From CAZNPA01 sp964575095 (GTDB taxonomy: Bacteria; Pseudomonadota; Alphaproteobacteria; Rickettsiales; SXRF01), in contig CAZNPA010000004.1 in NCBI GenBank assembly GCA_964575095.1, positions 183,424 through 247,423 on the forward strand: 64,000 nucleotides of DNA. Direction: 5' to 3'. This document shows, one piece after another, positions 1 to 8,014 of the stretch. The notes below the pieces were generated by a model. It did no database searches, was not told the DNA's origin, and saw nothing but the letters and a program-made list of their open reading frames with translations. Numbering within the stretch: the stretch's first letter is position 1; each line of letters begins with the position of its first letter. Both the position numbers and the translations under genes were made by a program.

Positions 1-617
1 GCATCTATGGCCAGAATGTCATGCAATACTTCCGTTCCGTCTCGTCCCGGCATATGAATATCCAAAAATAGAATATCGGGTGTATGCTTTTTATAAGCGG
101 TTATTATTTCGTTGCCGTTCGCCACTTCCTGCACGGTAGCTATCGAGGCGGCGCCCTTTTTCACCAGCGTGCGCATATACATATCATCGTCGGCAACCAA
201 GATGACATTCTCTCTGCGACTGGCACGCATATCGGCGAACGGAGAACTTTCTGAAGACTTCCGGTAGCTGATCAGCATTTCGAGTTTCTGGAGCCCTTCC
301 GGTGTTGGCTCGTGCACGGATATTTTACAGCTACCTTTAGGCAAATGTTCTTCGATGGGCTTGGCTATCAGCAGCGGATCAATTCCTTCTCCCCAACGGA
401 TAAGCATGAATATCTCACGCTCATTGCACAGGTAGATTTTTCCTTCCTTATCCTTGAACGCCGTATGTACCAGCTCGGCAGCTTTGGCGGCGGTGAAATT
501 CGTATCGGAGTTCTCGGTCAGTCGTATATCGACCAGCTGCCATTCCTTGAGTGAAGATTTGATGTTGGGCAGATAGTCCAGCAGTTGCTGATAATTTTTA
601 TGGGAGAGAATTTCCAT
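1..617 (-). CDS. Response regulator with unknown N-terminal domain (3' end cut by window)
   Basis: Reading the minus strand from the ATG at 617 gives an open frame to the window edge (about 205 residues). Residues 1 to about 135 match no domain I recognise. From about residue 140 a CheY-like receiver begins with an acidic DDD pocket (VILVADDDMYMRTL), and the phospho-acceptor Asp lies in FLDIHMPGRDG. The C-terminal part of the receiver is outside the window. It starts 2 bp after the stop of the upstream regulator (620-1000), so the two are almost certainly co-transcribed. The N-terminal half may bind a partner or ligand; no DNA-binding domain is visible in the part present. Confidence 0.8.
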   Translation of the reverse strand, partial: MEILSHKNYQQLLDYLPNIKSSLKEWQLVDIRLTENSDTNFTAAKAAELVHTAFKDKEGKIYLCNEREIFMLIRWGEGIDPLLIAKPIEEHLPKGSCKISVHEPTPEGLQKLEMLISYRKSSESSPFADMRASRRENVILVADDDMYMRTLVKKGAASIATVQEVANGNEIITAYKKHTPDILFLDIHMPGRDGTEVLHDILAID

Positions 618-619
618 AA

Positions 620-1000
620 TCAATGCGAGGCGTTAAATATTGAAAGGTATCTCGTAAAATCCTCAGCCTTGAAAGGCTTGGCGATAAACCCTTTTGCGCC
701 CAGCGACATTGCCTTTTCCACGGTGGCAGGGATCCGGTCGGCTGAAAACATGACAACAAAAGCGTTAGCATTGGCGCTAAGTATATTTTTCAAGACGTCA
801 AAGCCATCCTGATCATCGTTATGATAATGAATATCCAGAAAAATAATGTCCGGATTACACACGCTATTATTTGCCATGGCTTCTCGCGCGTTGGCCGTAG
901 TGATAACCGTGCCGAACTTTTGCAGATGGTGCGTTACCATCCGGCTCGTCATTGGTTCATCTTCGACAATTAGGATAGAAAGAGAGGGTTTCTTATTCAT
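620..1000 (-). CDS. Single-domain CheY-like response regulator
   Basis: This 126-residue protein is a lone receiver domain without an output domain. The acidic pair is in LIVEDEP near residue 12, the phospho-acceptor Asp in IIFLDIHYHNDDQDG, the conserved Ser in VMFSAD, and the Lys in FIAKPF. It probably relays phosphate or controls a partner by protein contact. An AGGAA Shine-Dalgarno motif lies 5 nt before the ATG. It is the first gene of a two-gene operon with the regulator at 1-617. No histidine kinase is visible nearby, so its partner is unknown. Confidence 0.88.
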   Translation of the reverse strand: MNKKPSLSILIVEDEPMTSRMVTHHLQKFGTVITTANAREAMANNSVCNPDIIFLDIHYHNDDQDGFDVLKNILSANANAFVVMFSADRIPATVEKAMSLGAKGFIAKPFKAEDFTRYLSIFNASH

Positions 1001-1412
1001 GCTAGTTCCTGAGAATACCTAGCGTTACGTATTAAAAATCAATGGTAGAATGCAGATAAAAGATATGCAACTAAAACCACTTATTCTCATTATCTTCAAA
1101 AAAGCGGGCTGCTCAAAATTGGCAAGTGAAGTACACGCTTTTAGGAACAAATCCGCTACCCGTCTCAAATGCCATTTTTTTGACCATTTTTGGGGCGGCA
1201 AGAAAATGCTTCATAACTAAGTCTCAGTGAGCATTTCAAGGGTGCCACCTCGAAAAATCGGCATCTGAGATACTTACCCGATTTTGGCCTAGAATGGATA
1301 GCTTTCATCTCCTGATATCAGCGAAAGATGTGTCACCTTGCGGCGGCAAGGGCGCGGAAAGCGCCGATTATTTGAGTCTCACGCTAAAGACGCAAAGTTG
1401 TACTTCAGGTAT
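1001..1412. other. Intergenic region, no gene seen
   Basis: About 410 bp lie between the response regulator start and tRNA-Gln. I see no credible ORF: the two plus-strand ORFs starting here run straight through the tRNA. Small hairpins (GGCGCGGAAAGCGCC at about 1350-1364 and CTTGCCGCCGCAAG nearby) might end transcription leaving the tRNA, but neither has a clear T tract. Confidence 0.5.
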
Positions 1413-1487
<75 letters not shown>

Positions 1488-1577
1488 ATAGAGGTAATTG
1501 GTGATTGGAAATTTGGTAATTGGAAAAAACAAAAATCACAATCGTCTATTTCCAATTACCAATTACCAAAATTCCAA
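1488..1577. repeat. Spacer of TTGGTAATTGG-type direct and inverted repeats
   Basis: The short region between tRNA-Gln and cutA is built from copies of GGTAATTGG and its complement CCAATTACC, so its two ends can pair into a long imperfect hairpin. It may act as a terminator. It resembles other low-complexity spacers at 3440-3508, 7276-7322 and 15003-15090. Confidence 0.6.
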
Positions 1578-1901
1578 TTACCCATTCCCCACTTCCTCCG
1601 CAACCCACTGTAAGAAAGGTGGGAATCCGTCGGAAATCGGGTAGGCGATAATGCATGGCACTTCATAGGAATGCAAGCGTTTTACTTCCCGGATGGCGGC
1701 GTCCAGCTTGGCGCGCGTCGTCTTGGCGACCAGCGCCGCTTCCGGCGCCTGCTGCACTTTGCCTTCCCAGCGGTAGACCGAGGTGATGTTGTCGTAGACG
1801 TTCGCGCAGGCGGCGAGGCGGTTTTCGACCAGCGCGGTTGCGGCCTTGAGCGCCTCGTCCTTGCTGGGGAAGGTGGCGTAGAGGATGAAAATATCGCTCA
1901 T
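1578..1901 (-). CDS. cutA: CutA-family divalent-cation tolerance protein
   Basis: This 107-residue protein has the small, ferredoxin-like, trimeric CutA fold. Recognisable signatures are ENRLAACANV, SVYRWEGKV, AALVAKT and the C-terminal SYEVPCIIAYP. The family is linked to copper tolerance, but its molecular role is unsettled. I chose the ATG at 1901 (MSDIFILYATFPS) because family homology begins there; a longer frame to 2039 only adds low-complexity sequence lying inside murJ. The ATG overlaps the murJ stop by 4 bp (ATGA), which indicates translational coupling to murJ. Confidence 0.92.
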   Translation of the reverse strand: MSDIFILYATFPSKDEALKAATALVENRLAACANVYDNITSVYRWEGKVQQAPEAALVAKTTRAKLDAAIREVKRLHSYEVPCIIAYPISDGFPPFLQWVAEEVGNG

Positions 1902-3439
1902 CGTTTTATCCTTTGCATCAGGTAGGTGCGCATGTGCAGCGAGTTGCAGAGGGCGGCGGCGGTGAGGTAAGCGGCGATGCCGGTGAGCGTGACGACGATG
2001 AGCGCCGAGAAGCGCATGAACTCGCCCTGATAGGCCCACGGCGCCAATGCTTGAGCGGCGGCAGCGGCGGTGACGGCCATAACGGCGGAGGTCAGTGCGA
2101 TCTTGGCGATCTCGGAGACGAGCTTGGGATTAAAGACCAGCCACTCACGTTTCCTGAGGACATAGGCCATCAGCGCGACATTGACCCAGCCGGCAATAGT
2201 GGTCGCCATTGCCATGCCGACGTGGCGGAACGGGACCATCAGGAGCAGGTTCAGCGCCAGGTTGATGAAGATGCACAATGTCGCGATCTTGAACGGCGTT
2301 TTGGTGTCGTGGTGGGCGAAGAAATTGGGAGCGAGGATTTTTATCAGCACGAAGGCGGGAAGCCCGGCGGCGAATGCGACCAGCGCCTTATAGGTGGCGA
2401 CGGTGTCGGCGGGCGAGAACGCGCCGCGCTGATACATGGCGGCGATGATCGGCTCGGCAAGGACGATAAGCGCGGCGGCGGCGGGCAGGGCGAGGAAGAG
2501 CGCGAGCTCAATGGCGCGGTTCTGGCTGGCCAGCGCGCCCAAGTGGTTGCCTTCGCGGATTTGCCTCGACATCATGGGGAGCAGCGCCGTGCCGACGGCG
2601 ATGCCGATCACGGCCAGCGGCAGCTCGTTGATGCGGTCGGCGTAATAGAGGAACGAGATGCCGCTGTCGAACTGCGAGGCGATGATGAGGTCGATGAACA
2701 GATTGACCTGTGCCACGCCCGCTCCCAGCGCCGCCGGGGCGATGAGCACCAACAGCTTCTTGACCTGGGGCGTGAGCTGCGGCTTGACGAATTTCGGCAG
2801 CACGCCTTGCTTGCGGCAGAAATATACCAGCCACAGCCACTGCACGACGCCGGAGACGAATACGGCGACGGCAAGGCCATGCGCCATCGTCGGCGTCCAG
2901 GTCTCGACGAGCGACGGTACGATGATGAGACATAAATTCATCATGATCGGTGTCGCCGCCACCGCCGCGAATTTGCCGAAGCTGTTGAGTATCCCGCCCA
3001 AGAGCGACACCAGCGAGATGAAAATAATGTAGGGAAAAGTGATGCGCGTCAGCAGCACGGCGAGGTCGAATTTGGCCGGGTCGTCGACGAACCCCGGCGC
3101 CAGAACGTGCATGATGAGCGGCATGAAGAGGATGAAAATGCCGCTGGTGATGAAAAGCAGGAGCAGCAGGAACGACATCGCCTCGCTGGCGAATTGCCGG
3201 GCCTTGTCCTGCCCCTCGGTCGCCAGCTGTCCGGCGAACAGCGGCACGAACGCCGAGTTGAACGCGCCCTCGGCGAAGAGCCTTCTTAAAAAATTCGGTA
3301 ACTTAAACGCGACGAAGAACGCATCCGAAAGCATCCCCGCGCCCAGCCCCGACGCGATGGTGACGTCGCGCAAAAACCCCAGCACGCGCGAAACCAGCGT
3401 ATAAAAGCCGATGGTGGCGGTGGATTTAACGAGGGACAT
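1898..3439 (-). CDS. murJ: Lipid II flippase MurJ (MviN)
   Basis: This 513-residue, very hydrophobic protein has about 14 predicted membrane segments. The N-terminal MurJ signature SRVLGFLRD, followed by SDAFFVAFKLPNFLRRLFAEGAF, is clear. MurJ moves lipid-linked peptidoglycan precursor across the inner membrane. The length is normal for the family. It forms an overlapping pair with cutA downstream. The start at 3439 fits the family's usual N-terminus (SLVKSTATIGFYTLVSR). Confidence 0.97.
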   Translation of the reverse strand: MSLVKSTATIGFYTLVSRVLGFLRDVTIASGLGAGMLSDAFFVAFKLPNFLRRLFAEGAFNSAFVPLFAGQLATEGQDKARQFASEAMSFLLLLLFITSGIFILFMPLIMHVLAPGFVDDPAKFDLAVLLTRITFPYIIFISLVSLLGGILNSFGKFAAVAATPIMMNLCLIIVPSLVETWTPTMAHGLAVAVFVSGVVQWLWLVYFCRKQGVLPKFVKPQLTPQVKKLLVLIAPAALGAGVAQVNLFIDLIIASQFDSGISFLYYADRINELPLAVIGIAVGTALLPMMSRQIREGNHLGALASQNRAIELALFLALPAAAALIVLAEPIIAAMYQRGAFSPADTVATYKALVAFAAGLPAFVLIKILAPNFFAHHDTKTPFKIATLCIFINLALNLLLMVPFRHVGMAMATTIAGWVNVALMAYVLRKREWLVFNPKLVSEIAKIALTSAVMAVTAAAAAQALAPWAYQGEFMRFSALIVVTLTGIAAYLTAAALCNSLHMRTYLMQRIKR

Positions 3440-3508
3440 GGAAGCAGTCGTTAGTGGTTAGTCGATAGGTATGTTTTATACTATCGACTTACAACTGTCG
3501 ACTGACGA
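3440..3508. repeat. Intergenic hairpin in a TAGTGGTTAGTCG-type spacer
   Basis: Between mipZ and murJ lies a perfect 9-bp inverted repeat, AGTCGATAG / CTATCGACT (3460-3468 and 3481-3489) with a 12-nt loop, set in low-complexity sequence of TTAGTGG and GACTGACGAC words. It could end mipZ transcription, although no long T tract follows. The same style of spacer recurs at other gene borders in this window. Confidence 0.6.
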
Positions 3509-4582
3509 CTAACTCGCCATCTCTTCCAGAGGTTTTTCGAGGGCGGGGGATTCGATCACGGTTTTGATCGGCTCGACTCTGGCGGCTTCCGGTGCTTCGA
3601 CGCCGGTGGTAGAACTGAAGAGCGGCAGGTTGGACTGCGCCGGCTCTTCTTTTTTCTCTTCTTCCTTGTCTTCCGCATCGCCGCTATCGGCCAGCGCCTT
3701 GTTCAGGCGTTCGTCGATCAGGGCGATTTTCAGCGTCTTCAACAAATCGCGCACTTCCTGGCGGGCGGCGATGTGCGACATCGAAAGCCCGGCTTTGCTG
3801 CTTTCTAGAATGTCGAGCACGGTCAGGCCTTGCAGGAACATCTCGCGGAAGATCACGCGCTCGGAAAATCCGGGTGCAACGCGGAAACCGATGCGGCGCG
3901 ACAGGTCGCCGGTCACCTGCGTCATGAAGCGTTTGTTCTTGGCGTCGATGTTGGAGAGGCGATTCCGCATCACGATCCATTCGATTGAGCCGCCGTCGCG
4001 CTTGGCGCGGTGCAGTTTCTGTTCCCACATCATCTCGGAGTAGATGCTGGGCTTGACGATTTTCATCGTCTGCCCGTCGACGTTGGCCAGCACGTCGAGG
4101 TCGACGAACGAATCGTTGATCGGTGTGATGACGGTATCGGCGAAGGCGTGGGCGAGGCGCGCCATGTAGGTGTCACTGCCGGGGCTGTCGATGATGACGA
4201 AATCGTTATTCTCCGAAACGCGGGCGAGCGCCTGTAAAAAGCGCTCGCGGTCGTCGTCTTCGGCTTCTTTGACGATGTTGAACGGGCTTTTCTGCACGAC
4301 GACATGCTGCGGTTGCGGCAGATTGACGCCTTCTTTGAGCATAGTCTGGCGCCGGTTTTCGAGGTAGCGCGAGAGCGAGCGCTGGCGCGAGTCGATGTCC
4401 ATGGAGCCGACGGAAAAACCAAGACGCAACAGCGCTACGATCAGATGCATGCCGGTGGTGGTTTTACCCGAGCCGCCTTTTTCGTTGCCGAGCACGATGA
4501 CGTGCGCCTTTTTGGCGGTCACGGCCGCAGGCGTTGCTTCAGCGGTAGAAAATACAGGCTCGTTCATACGCACCTCATTCAT
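3509..4582 (-). CDS. mipZ: MipZ-like division-site ATPase (ParA/MinD superfamily)
   Basis: This 357-residue protein has a deviant Walker A motif GNEKGGSGKTTT near residues 32-43 (Lys40), the DIDSRQRSLSRYLENRR block typical of alphaproteobacterial MipZ, and the switch sequence IIDSPGSD. In Caulobacter MipZ forms a gradient from the poles with ParB and inhibits FtsZ, which places the division site. The last 55 or so residues are an acidic, Glu-rich tail. An alternative ATG lies at 4567. No parB or ftsZ is in the window, so the role rests on family identity. Confidence 0.92.
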   Translation of the reverse strand: MNEVRMNEPVFSTAEATPAAVTAKKAHVIVLGNEKGGSGKTTTGMHLIVALLRLGFSVGSMDIDSRQRSLSRYLENRRQTMLKEGVNLPQPQHVVVQKSPFNIVKEAEDDDRERFLQALARVSENNDFVIIDSPGSDTYMARLAHAFADTVITPINDSFVDLDVLANVDGQTMKIVKPSIYSEMMWEQKLHRAKRDGGSIEWIVMRNRLSNIDAKNKRFMTQVTGDLSRRIGFRVAPGFSERVIFREMFLQGLTVLDILESSKAGLSMSHIAARQEVRDLLKTLKIALIDERLNKALADSGDAEDKEEEKKEEPAQSNLPLFSSTTGVEAPEAARVEPIKTVIESPALEKPLEEMAS

Positions 4583-4637
4583 ACAATTTTAACCATTATA
4601 CTCAAGCTTTGCCGCGACTCAATCCCTAATTTCATTT

Positions 4638-5420
4638 TTATTGAAGGAAAAAATAACCCGTCATGACGGCGCCGACGATGGTCACCAGCCGCCGCACATG
4701 GCGTGGATTGGTTTTTAGCGCCAGACGCGTGCCGAGCATGCCGCCGGTGACGCCGCCTAGAATCATGATCACGGCGATCGGCCAGACGACTTTTCCCGCC
4801 AGAACGAATATCAACACAGCGACGGCGTTGATGGCGCTACCGAGGATGACTTTCAGCGCGTTCATTCGGTGGATATTGGAAAATCCCAAGAGTTGCAACA
4901 TGGCCAGCATCAGTATGCCGATGCCGGCGCCGAAATACCCGCCGTAAATGGCGATGGCGAATTGGAGCGGCATAGCCGCTCCAGATGTTAGATGTCGGAT
5001 GTCGGATGCCGGAGCTTTCTTTGGCAACTGGTTTCCGGCATCTGGCATCGGCTGCGCAGCAGATCCCCCGAACATAAAAATCAGTGTCGCAAATAACAGC
5101 AGCCACGGCACCGTATGTGCGAACATGATTTCCGGCAGCAGTAAGAGCAGCGCCGTGCCGATGCTGCTGCCGATGACACTGACCGTAATGAATTCTTTCA
5201 ATTGCTTGCGCCCGACGTTTAACTCTTTGCGGTAGGCATATGCGCTGGCGACGCTTCCCGGCCACAGCGCCACCGTGCTCATGACGTTGGCCGAAAGCGG
5301 TGACAGCCCATTCAATATAAGAATGGGAAAGGTCAGGAACGTGCCGCCGCCGGCCACCGAATTGATGGCGCCGCCTATGGCCGCGACCGCGAAATAAACA
5401 ATTATATCAAACAAATCCAT
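4638..5420 (-). CDS. TauE/SafE family membrane permease
   Basis: This 260-residue protein has about eight hydrophobic segments and the TauE/SafE opening GGAINSVAGGGTFLTFP near residues 15-31. The family includes sulfite or organosulfonate exporters, but the substrate here cannot be read from sequence. I place the start at the ATG at 5420 (MDLFDIIVYF) because the longer frame to 5621 would overlap the divergent rpiB gene and adds non-family sequence. The 127 bp between this gene and rpiB must carry both promoters; TATATA-rich words near 5490-5515 are candidates. Confidence 0.88.
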   Translation of the reverse strand: MDLFDIIVYFAVAAIGGAINSVAGGGTFLTFPILILNGLSPLSANVMSTVALWPGSVASAYAYRKELNVGRKQLKEFITVSVIGSSIGTALLLLLPEIMFAHTVPWLLLFATLIFMFGGSAAQPMPDAGNQLPKKAPASDIRHLTSGAAMPLQFAIAIYGGYFGAGIGILMLAMLQLLGFSNIHRMNALKVILGSAINAVAVLIFVLAGKVVWPIAVIMILGGVTGGMLGTRLALKTNPRHVRRLVTIVGAVMTGYFFLQ

Positions 5421-5547
5421 TAGGTTAGCAAATTTCTCCCCAAGTTCGTTGTGTTTTAGCCTGCAACATGGCAGAAAAGCAGGCCTATATATGGTGTTTG
5501 GGCGTATATATAGTATAGGTTTAGAACGGTAGCCAGCGCGTATTGTT

Positions 5548-5979
5548 ATGAACGAAACGATAGCCATTGCCAGCGACCATGCCGGCTTCGAATTAAAGGA
5601 AGCGCTTAAAACGGAAATCACGCGGCTCGGATTCGAGGTCAGTGATATGGGTGCCGGCGGTAGCGTGCAGTCGGTGGATTACCCCGATTTTGCGCATGCG
5701 CTTGCGGTGTGGGTAGAGAAAAACAAAGGCCGCGGGATTTTAATTTGCGGCTCCGGCGTCGGCATGAGTATCGCCGCCAACCGGCATAAGGGCATCCGTG
5801 CGGCGTTGTGCCATGAGGCCAAGGGCGCCGAGCTGGCGCGGCAGCATAACGATGCCAACGTGCTGTGTCTGGGCGCGCGCGTTGTCAGTGCCGATGTCGC
5901 TAAAGAATGCTTGCAGAAATTTCTGCAGACGGGATTCGACGGCGGACGGCATCAGGTGCGAGTGAATAAATTAGGATAA
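5548..5979 (+). CDS. rpiB: Ribose-5-phosphate isomerase B
   Basis: This 143-residue protein is a RpiB/LacA/LacB sugar isomerase, interconverting ribose 5-phosphate and ribulose 5-phosphate. It shows IASDHAGFELKE near residues 7-18 and the catalytic Cys67 in ILICGSGVGMSIAANR, followed by GIRAALCHE. Length is normal. glyA follows after 10 bp, a gene order common in alphaproteobacteria. It is also relevant to the ribose-phosphate enzymes encoded at 31-38 kb. Confidence 0.96.
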   Translation: MNETIAIASDHAGFELKEALKTEITRLGFEVSDMGAGGSVQSVDYPDFAHALAVWVEKNKGRGILICGSGVGMSIAANRHKGIRAALCHEAKGAELARQHNDANVLCLGARVVSADVAKECLQKFLQTGFDGGRHQVRVNKLG

Positions 5980-5989
5980 CGGGAAACAT

Positions 5990-7306
5990 ATGCAGACGGC
6001 AAAAAAGGAAAAAGAGATGAAGAGCACATTTTTTGGCAGCACTTTGGCTGAGCGCGACCCTGACATTTTCGCCGCCGTGGAAAAAGAACTGGCGCGGCAA
6101 CAGAACCAGATCGAGCTGATCGCCAGCGAGAACATCGTAAGCAAAGCCGTGCTCGAAGCGCAAGGCACGGTGCTTACCAACAAATACGCCGAAGGCTATC
6201 CGCATAAGCGCTATTATGGCGGCTGCGAGTTTGTCGATATCGCCGAAGATTTAGCCATCGAGCGCGCCAAGAAACTGTTTGGTTGCCAATTCGCTAACGT
6301 GCAGCCGCATTCGGGTTCGCAGGCCAACCAGACCGTATTCCTGGCGCTCGCCAAACCCGGCGATACGTTTATGGGCATGTCGCTTGCGGCGGGTGGGCAT
6401 TTGACCCATGGTGCGGCGCCCAACCTTTCCGGCAAATGGTTCAACGCCGTGCAATATGGCGTCAAGCAAGAAGACGCGCAGATCGATTTCGATGAAGTGG
6501 AGAAACTGGCCAAGGCGCATAATCCCAAAATCATCATCGCCGGCGGTTCGGCCTATCCGCGCGTCATCGATTTCGCCCGCTTCCGCAAGATTGCCGATTC
6601 GGTCGGTGCGCTGTTCATGGTCGATATGGCGCATATCGCCGGGCTGGTGGCAGCGGGTATCCATCCCAGTCCGTTCCCGCACGCGCACGTCGTTACCACC
6701 ACCACGCACAAAACGTTGCGCGGGCCGCGCGGCGGCATGGTCTTGACCAACGACGAAGAAATTTCCAAGAAAATCAATTCGGCATTGTTCCCCGGCCTGC
6801 AAGGCGGGCCGCTCATGCACGTCATCGCCGCCAAGGCGGTGGCATTCGGCGAGGCGCTGGAACCGTCGTTCAAACTATATGGCAAAGCCATTGTCGATAA
6901 TGCGCGAGCCTTAGCGGCGACGCTGGTTTCGCGCGGGCTTGCCATTTCGACCGGCGGCACCGACACGCATCTGATGCTGGTCGACCTTCGCCCGAAAAAA
7001 CTGACCGGCAAAGCAGCGGAAGCGAGCCTTGAGCGTGCGAGCCTCACCTGCAACAAGAACGCCATCCCGTTTGATCCGGAAAAACCGTTCGTGACGTCGG
7101 GCATCCGCTTAGGAACACCGGCCGGCACGACGCGTGGATTCGGCGTCGCGGAATTTAAACAAGTAGGCAACCTGATCGGCGACGTGCTCGACGGTCTCTC
7201 CCAGCATCCGGACGACAACAGTGCCGCCGAGCAGAAGGCGAAAACAGAAGTATTAAAATTATGCGGCCGTTTCCCGATTTATTCTTCACTTGCCACTAAC
7301 CACTAG
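5990..7306 (+). CDS. glyA: Serine hydroxymethyltransferase
   Basis: This 438-residue PLP enzyme converts serine and tetrahydrofolate to glycine and methylene-tetrahydrofolate. The PLP-binding lysine is in VVTTTTHKTLRGPRGG; other signatures are IELIASENIVS and NKYAEGYPHKRYYGG. An ATG at 6017 (MKSTFFGS) has a better Shine-Dalgarno (AGGAAAAAGAG) than the ATG at 5990, so the true protein may be 429 residues. The last residues (SSLATNH) and the stop are encoded by the low-complexity spacer CACTTGCCACTAACCACTAG, so the C-terminus has drifted into intergenic repeat sequence. Confidence 0.97.
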   Translation: MQTAKKEKEMKSTFFGSTLAERDPDIFAAVEKELARQQNQIELIASENIVSKAVLEAQGTVLTNKYAEGYPHKRYYGGCEFVDIAEDLAIERAKKLFGCQFANVQPHSGSQANQTVFLALAKPGDTFMGMSLAAGGHLTHGAAPNLSGKWFNAVQYGVKQEDAQIDFDEVEKLAKAHNPKIIIAGGSAYPRVIDFARFRKIADSVGALFMVDMAHIAGLVAAGIHPSPFPHAHVVTTTTHKTLRGPRGGMVLTNDEEISKKINSALFPGLQGGPLMHVIAAKAVAFGEALEPSFKLYGKAIVDNARALAATLVSRGLAISTGGTDTHLMLVDLRPKKLTGKAAEASLERASLTCNKNAIPFDPEKPFVTSGIRLGTPAGTTRGFGVAEFKQVGNLIGDVLDGLSQHPDDNSAAEQKAKTEVLKLCGRFPIYSSLATNH

Positions 7307-7323
7307 CCACGGGTCACTTACTT

Positions 7324-7773
7324 ATGAAATGCCCCTTTTGCAGTCACGCCGATACGCAGGTTAAAGATTCGCGCCCGAGCGAGGATGCTGTCAGCATCCG
7401 CCGCCGCCGTTTTTGCCCGGAATGCAACTCGCGCTTCACGACGTTCGAACGCGTGCAGCTGCGCGAGCTCACCGTGCTCAAGAAAAACGGCGAGCGCCGC
7501 ATCTTCGACCGCGACAAGCTGGCGCGCTCCATTCATATCGCGCTCAGGAAGCGGCCGGTGGAAGAGGATCAGGTCGAGCAACTGATTACGCGCATCACGC
7601 AGAAACTGGAAAGTTTGGGTGAGAGCGAAATCCCGACGACGCTGATCGGCAAGATCGTGATGGAAGAGCTGAAAAAAATCGATTCGGTGGCCTATATCCG
7701 TTTTGCGTCGGTCTACCGCGACTTCCGTGAAGCCAAGGATTTCGAGGAAATTGTTGAAGAATTAAGCGAATAA
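7324..7773 (+). CDS. nrdR: Transcriptional repressor NrdR
   Basis: This 149-residue protein has an N-terminal zinc ribbon (Cys3, Cys6, Cys31, Cys34) and an ATP-cone domain from about residue 49. NrdR senses dATP/ATP and represses ribonucleotide reductase genes by binding NrdR boxes. Length and motifs are canonical. It lies between glyA and the riboflavin genes, as in many alphaproteobacteria. Confidence 0.97.
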   Translation: MKCPFCSHADTQVKDSRPSEDAVSIRRRRFCPECNSRFTTFERVQLRELTVLKKNGERRIFDRDKLARSIHIALRKRPVEEDQVEQLITRITQKLESLGESEIPTTLIGKIVMEELKKIDSVAYIRFASVYRDFREAKDFEEIVEELSE

Positions 7774-7793
7774 CCAAACGAAAGGATAGATCT

Positions 7794-7997
7794 ATGAAAA
7801 AAATGTTATTGATTCTGCCGCTGACATTGTGTGGCTGCGACACGATACATAGCTGGGCCGACAGCATGGACAGAACCGTGGGCAAATACATGCCGACCAT
7901 TGATGTTGAGCCCGCAAGTGCGCCGCAAAAGCAGTCGCAGAATTCCGAGGGTTTGGTCAAGACCAACACCAACATGTATTCGGTGCCGCAGAAATAG
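7794..7997 (+). CDS. Small putative lipoprotein
   Basis: This 67-residue protein begins MKKMLLILPLTLCGCDTI: a lysine start, a hydrophobic stretch and a lipobox-like LCGC ending in Cys15, so it is probably exported and lipid-anchored. The remainder is short and Ser/Gln-rich with no recognised domain. An AAAGGA Shine-Dalgarno precedes the ATG. It sits between nrdR and ribD in the same direction, with 20- and 17-bp gaps, so it is likely co-transcribed. Function unknown. Confidence 0.75.
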   Translation: MKKMLLILPLTLCGCDTIHSWADSMDRTVGKYMPTIDVEPASAPQKQSQNSEGLVKTNTNMYSVPQK

Positions 7998-8014
7998 TTT
8001 TTGACTTACCCGAC

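Noticed and set aside
1913..2935. 340-aa plus-strand ORF opposite murJ
   Set aside because: It is an antisense shadow of a well-conserved gene, rich in Arg/Gly/His low-complexity sequence with no family.
5421..5547. A specific promoter between the TauE-type gene and rpiB
   Set aside because: TATATA words are present, but no -35/-10 pair with good spacing stood out in either direction.
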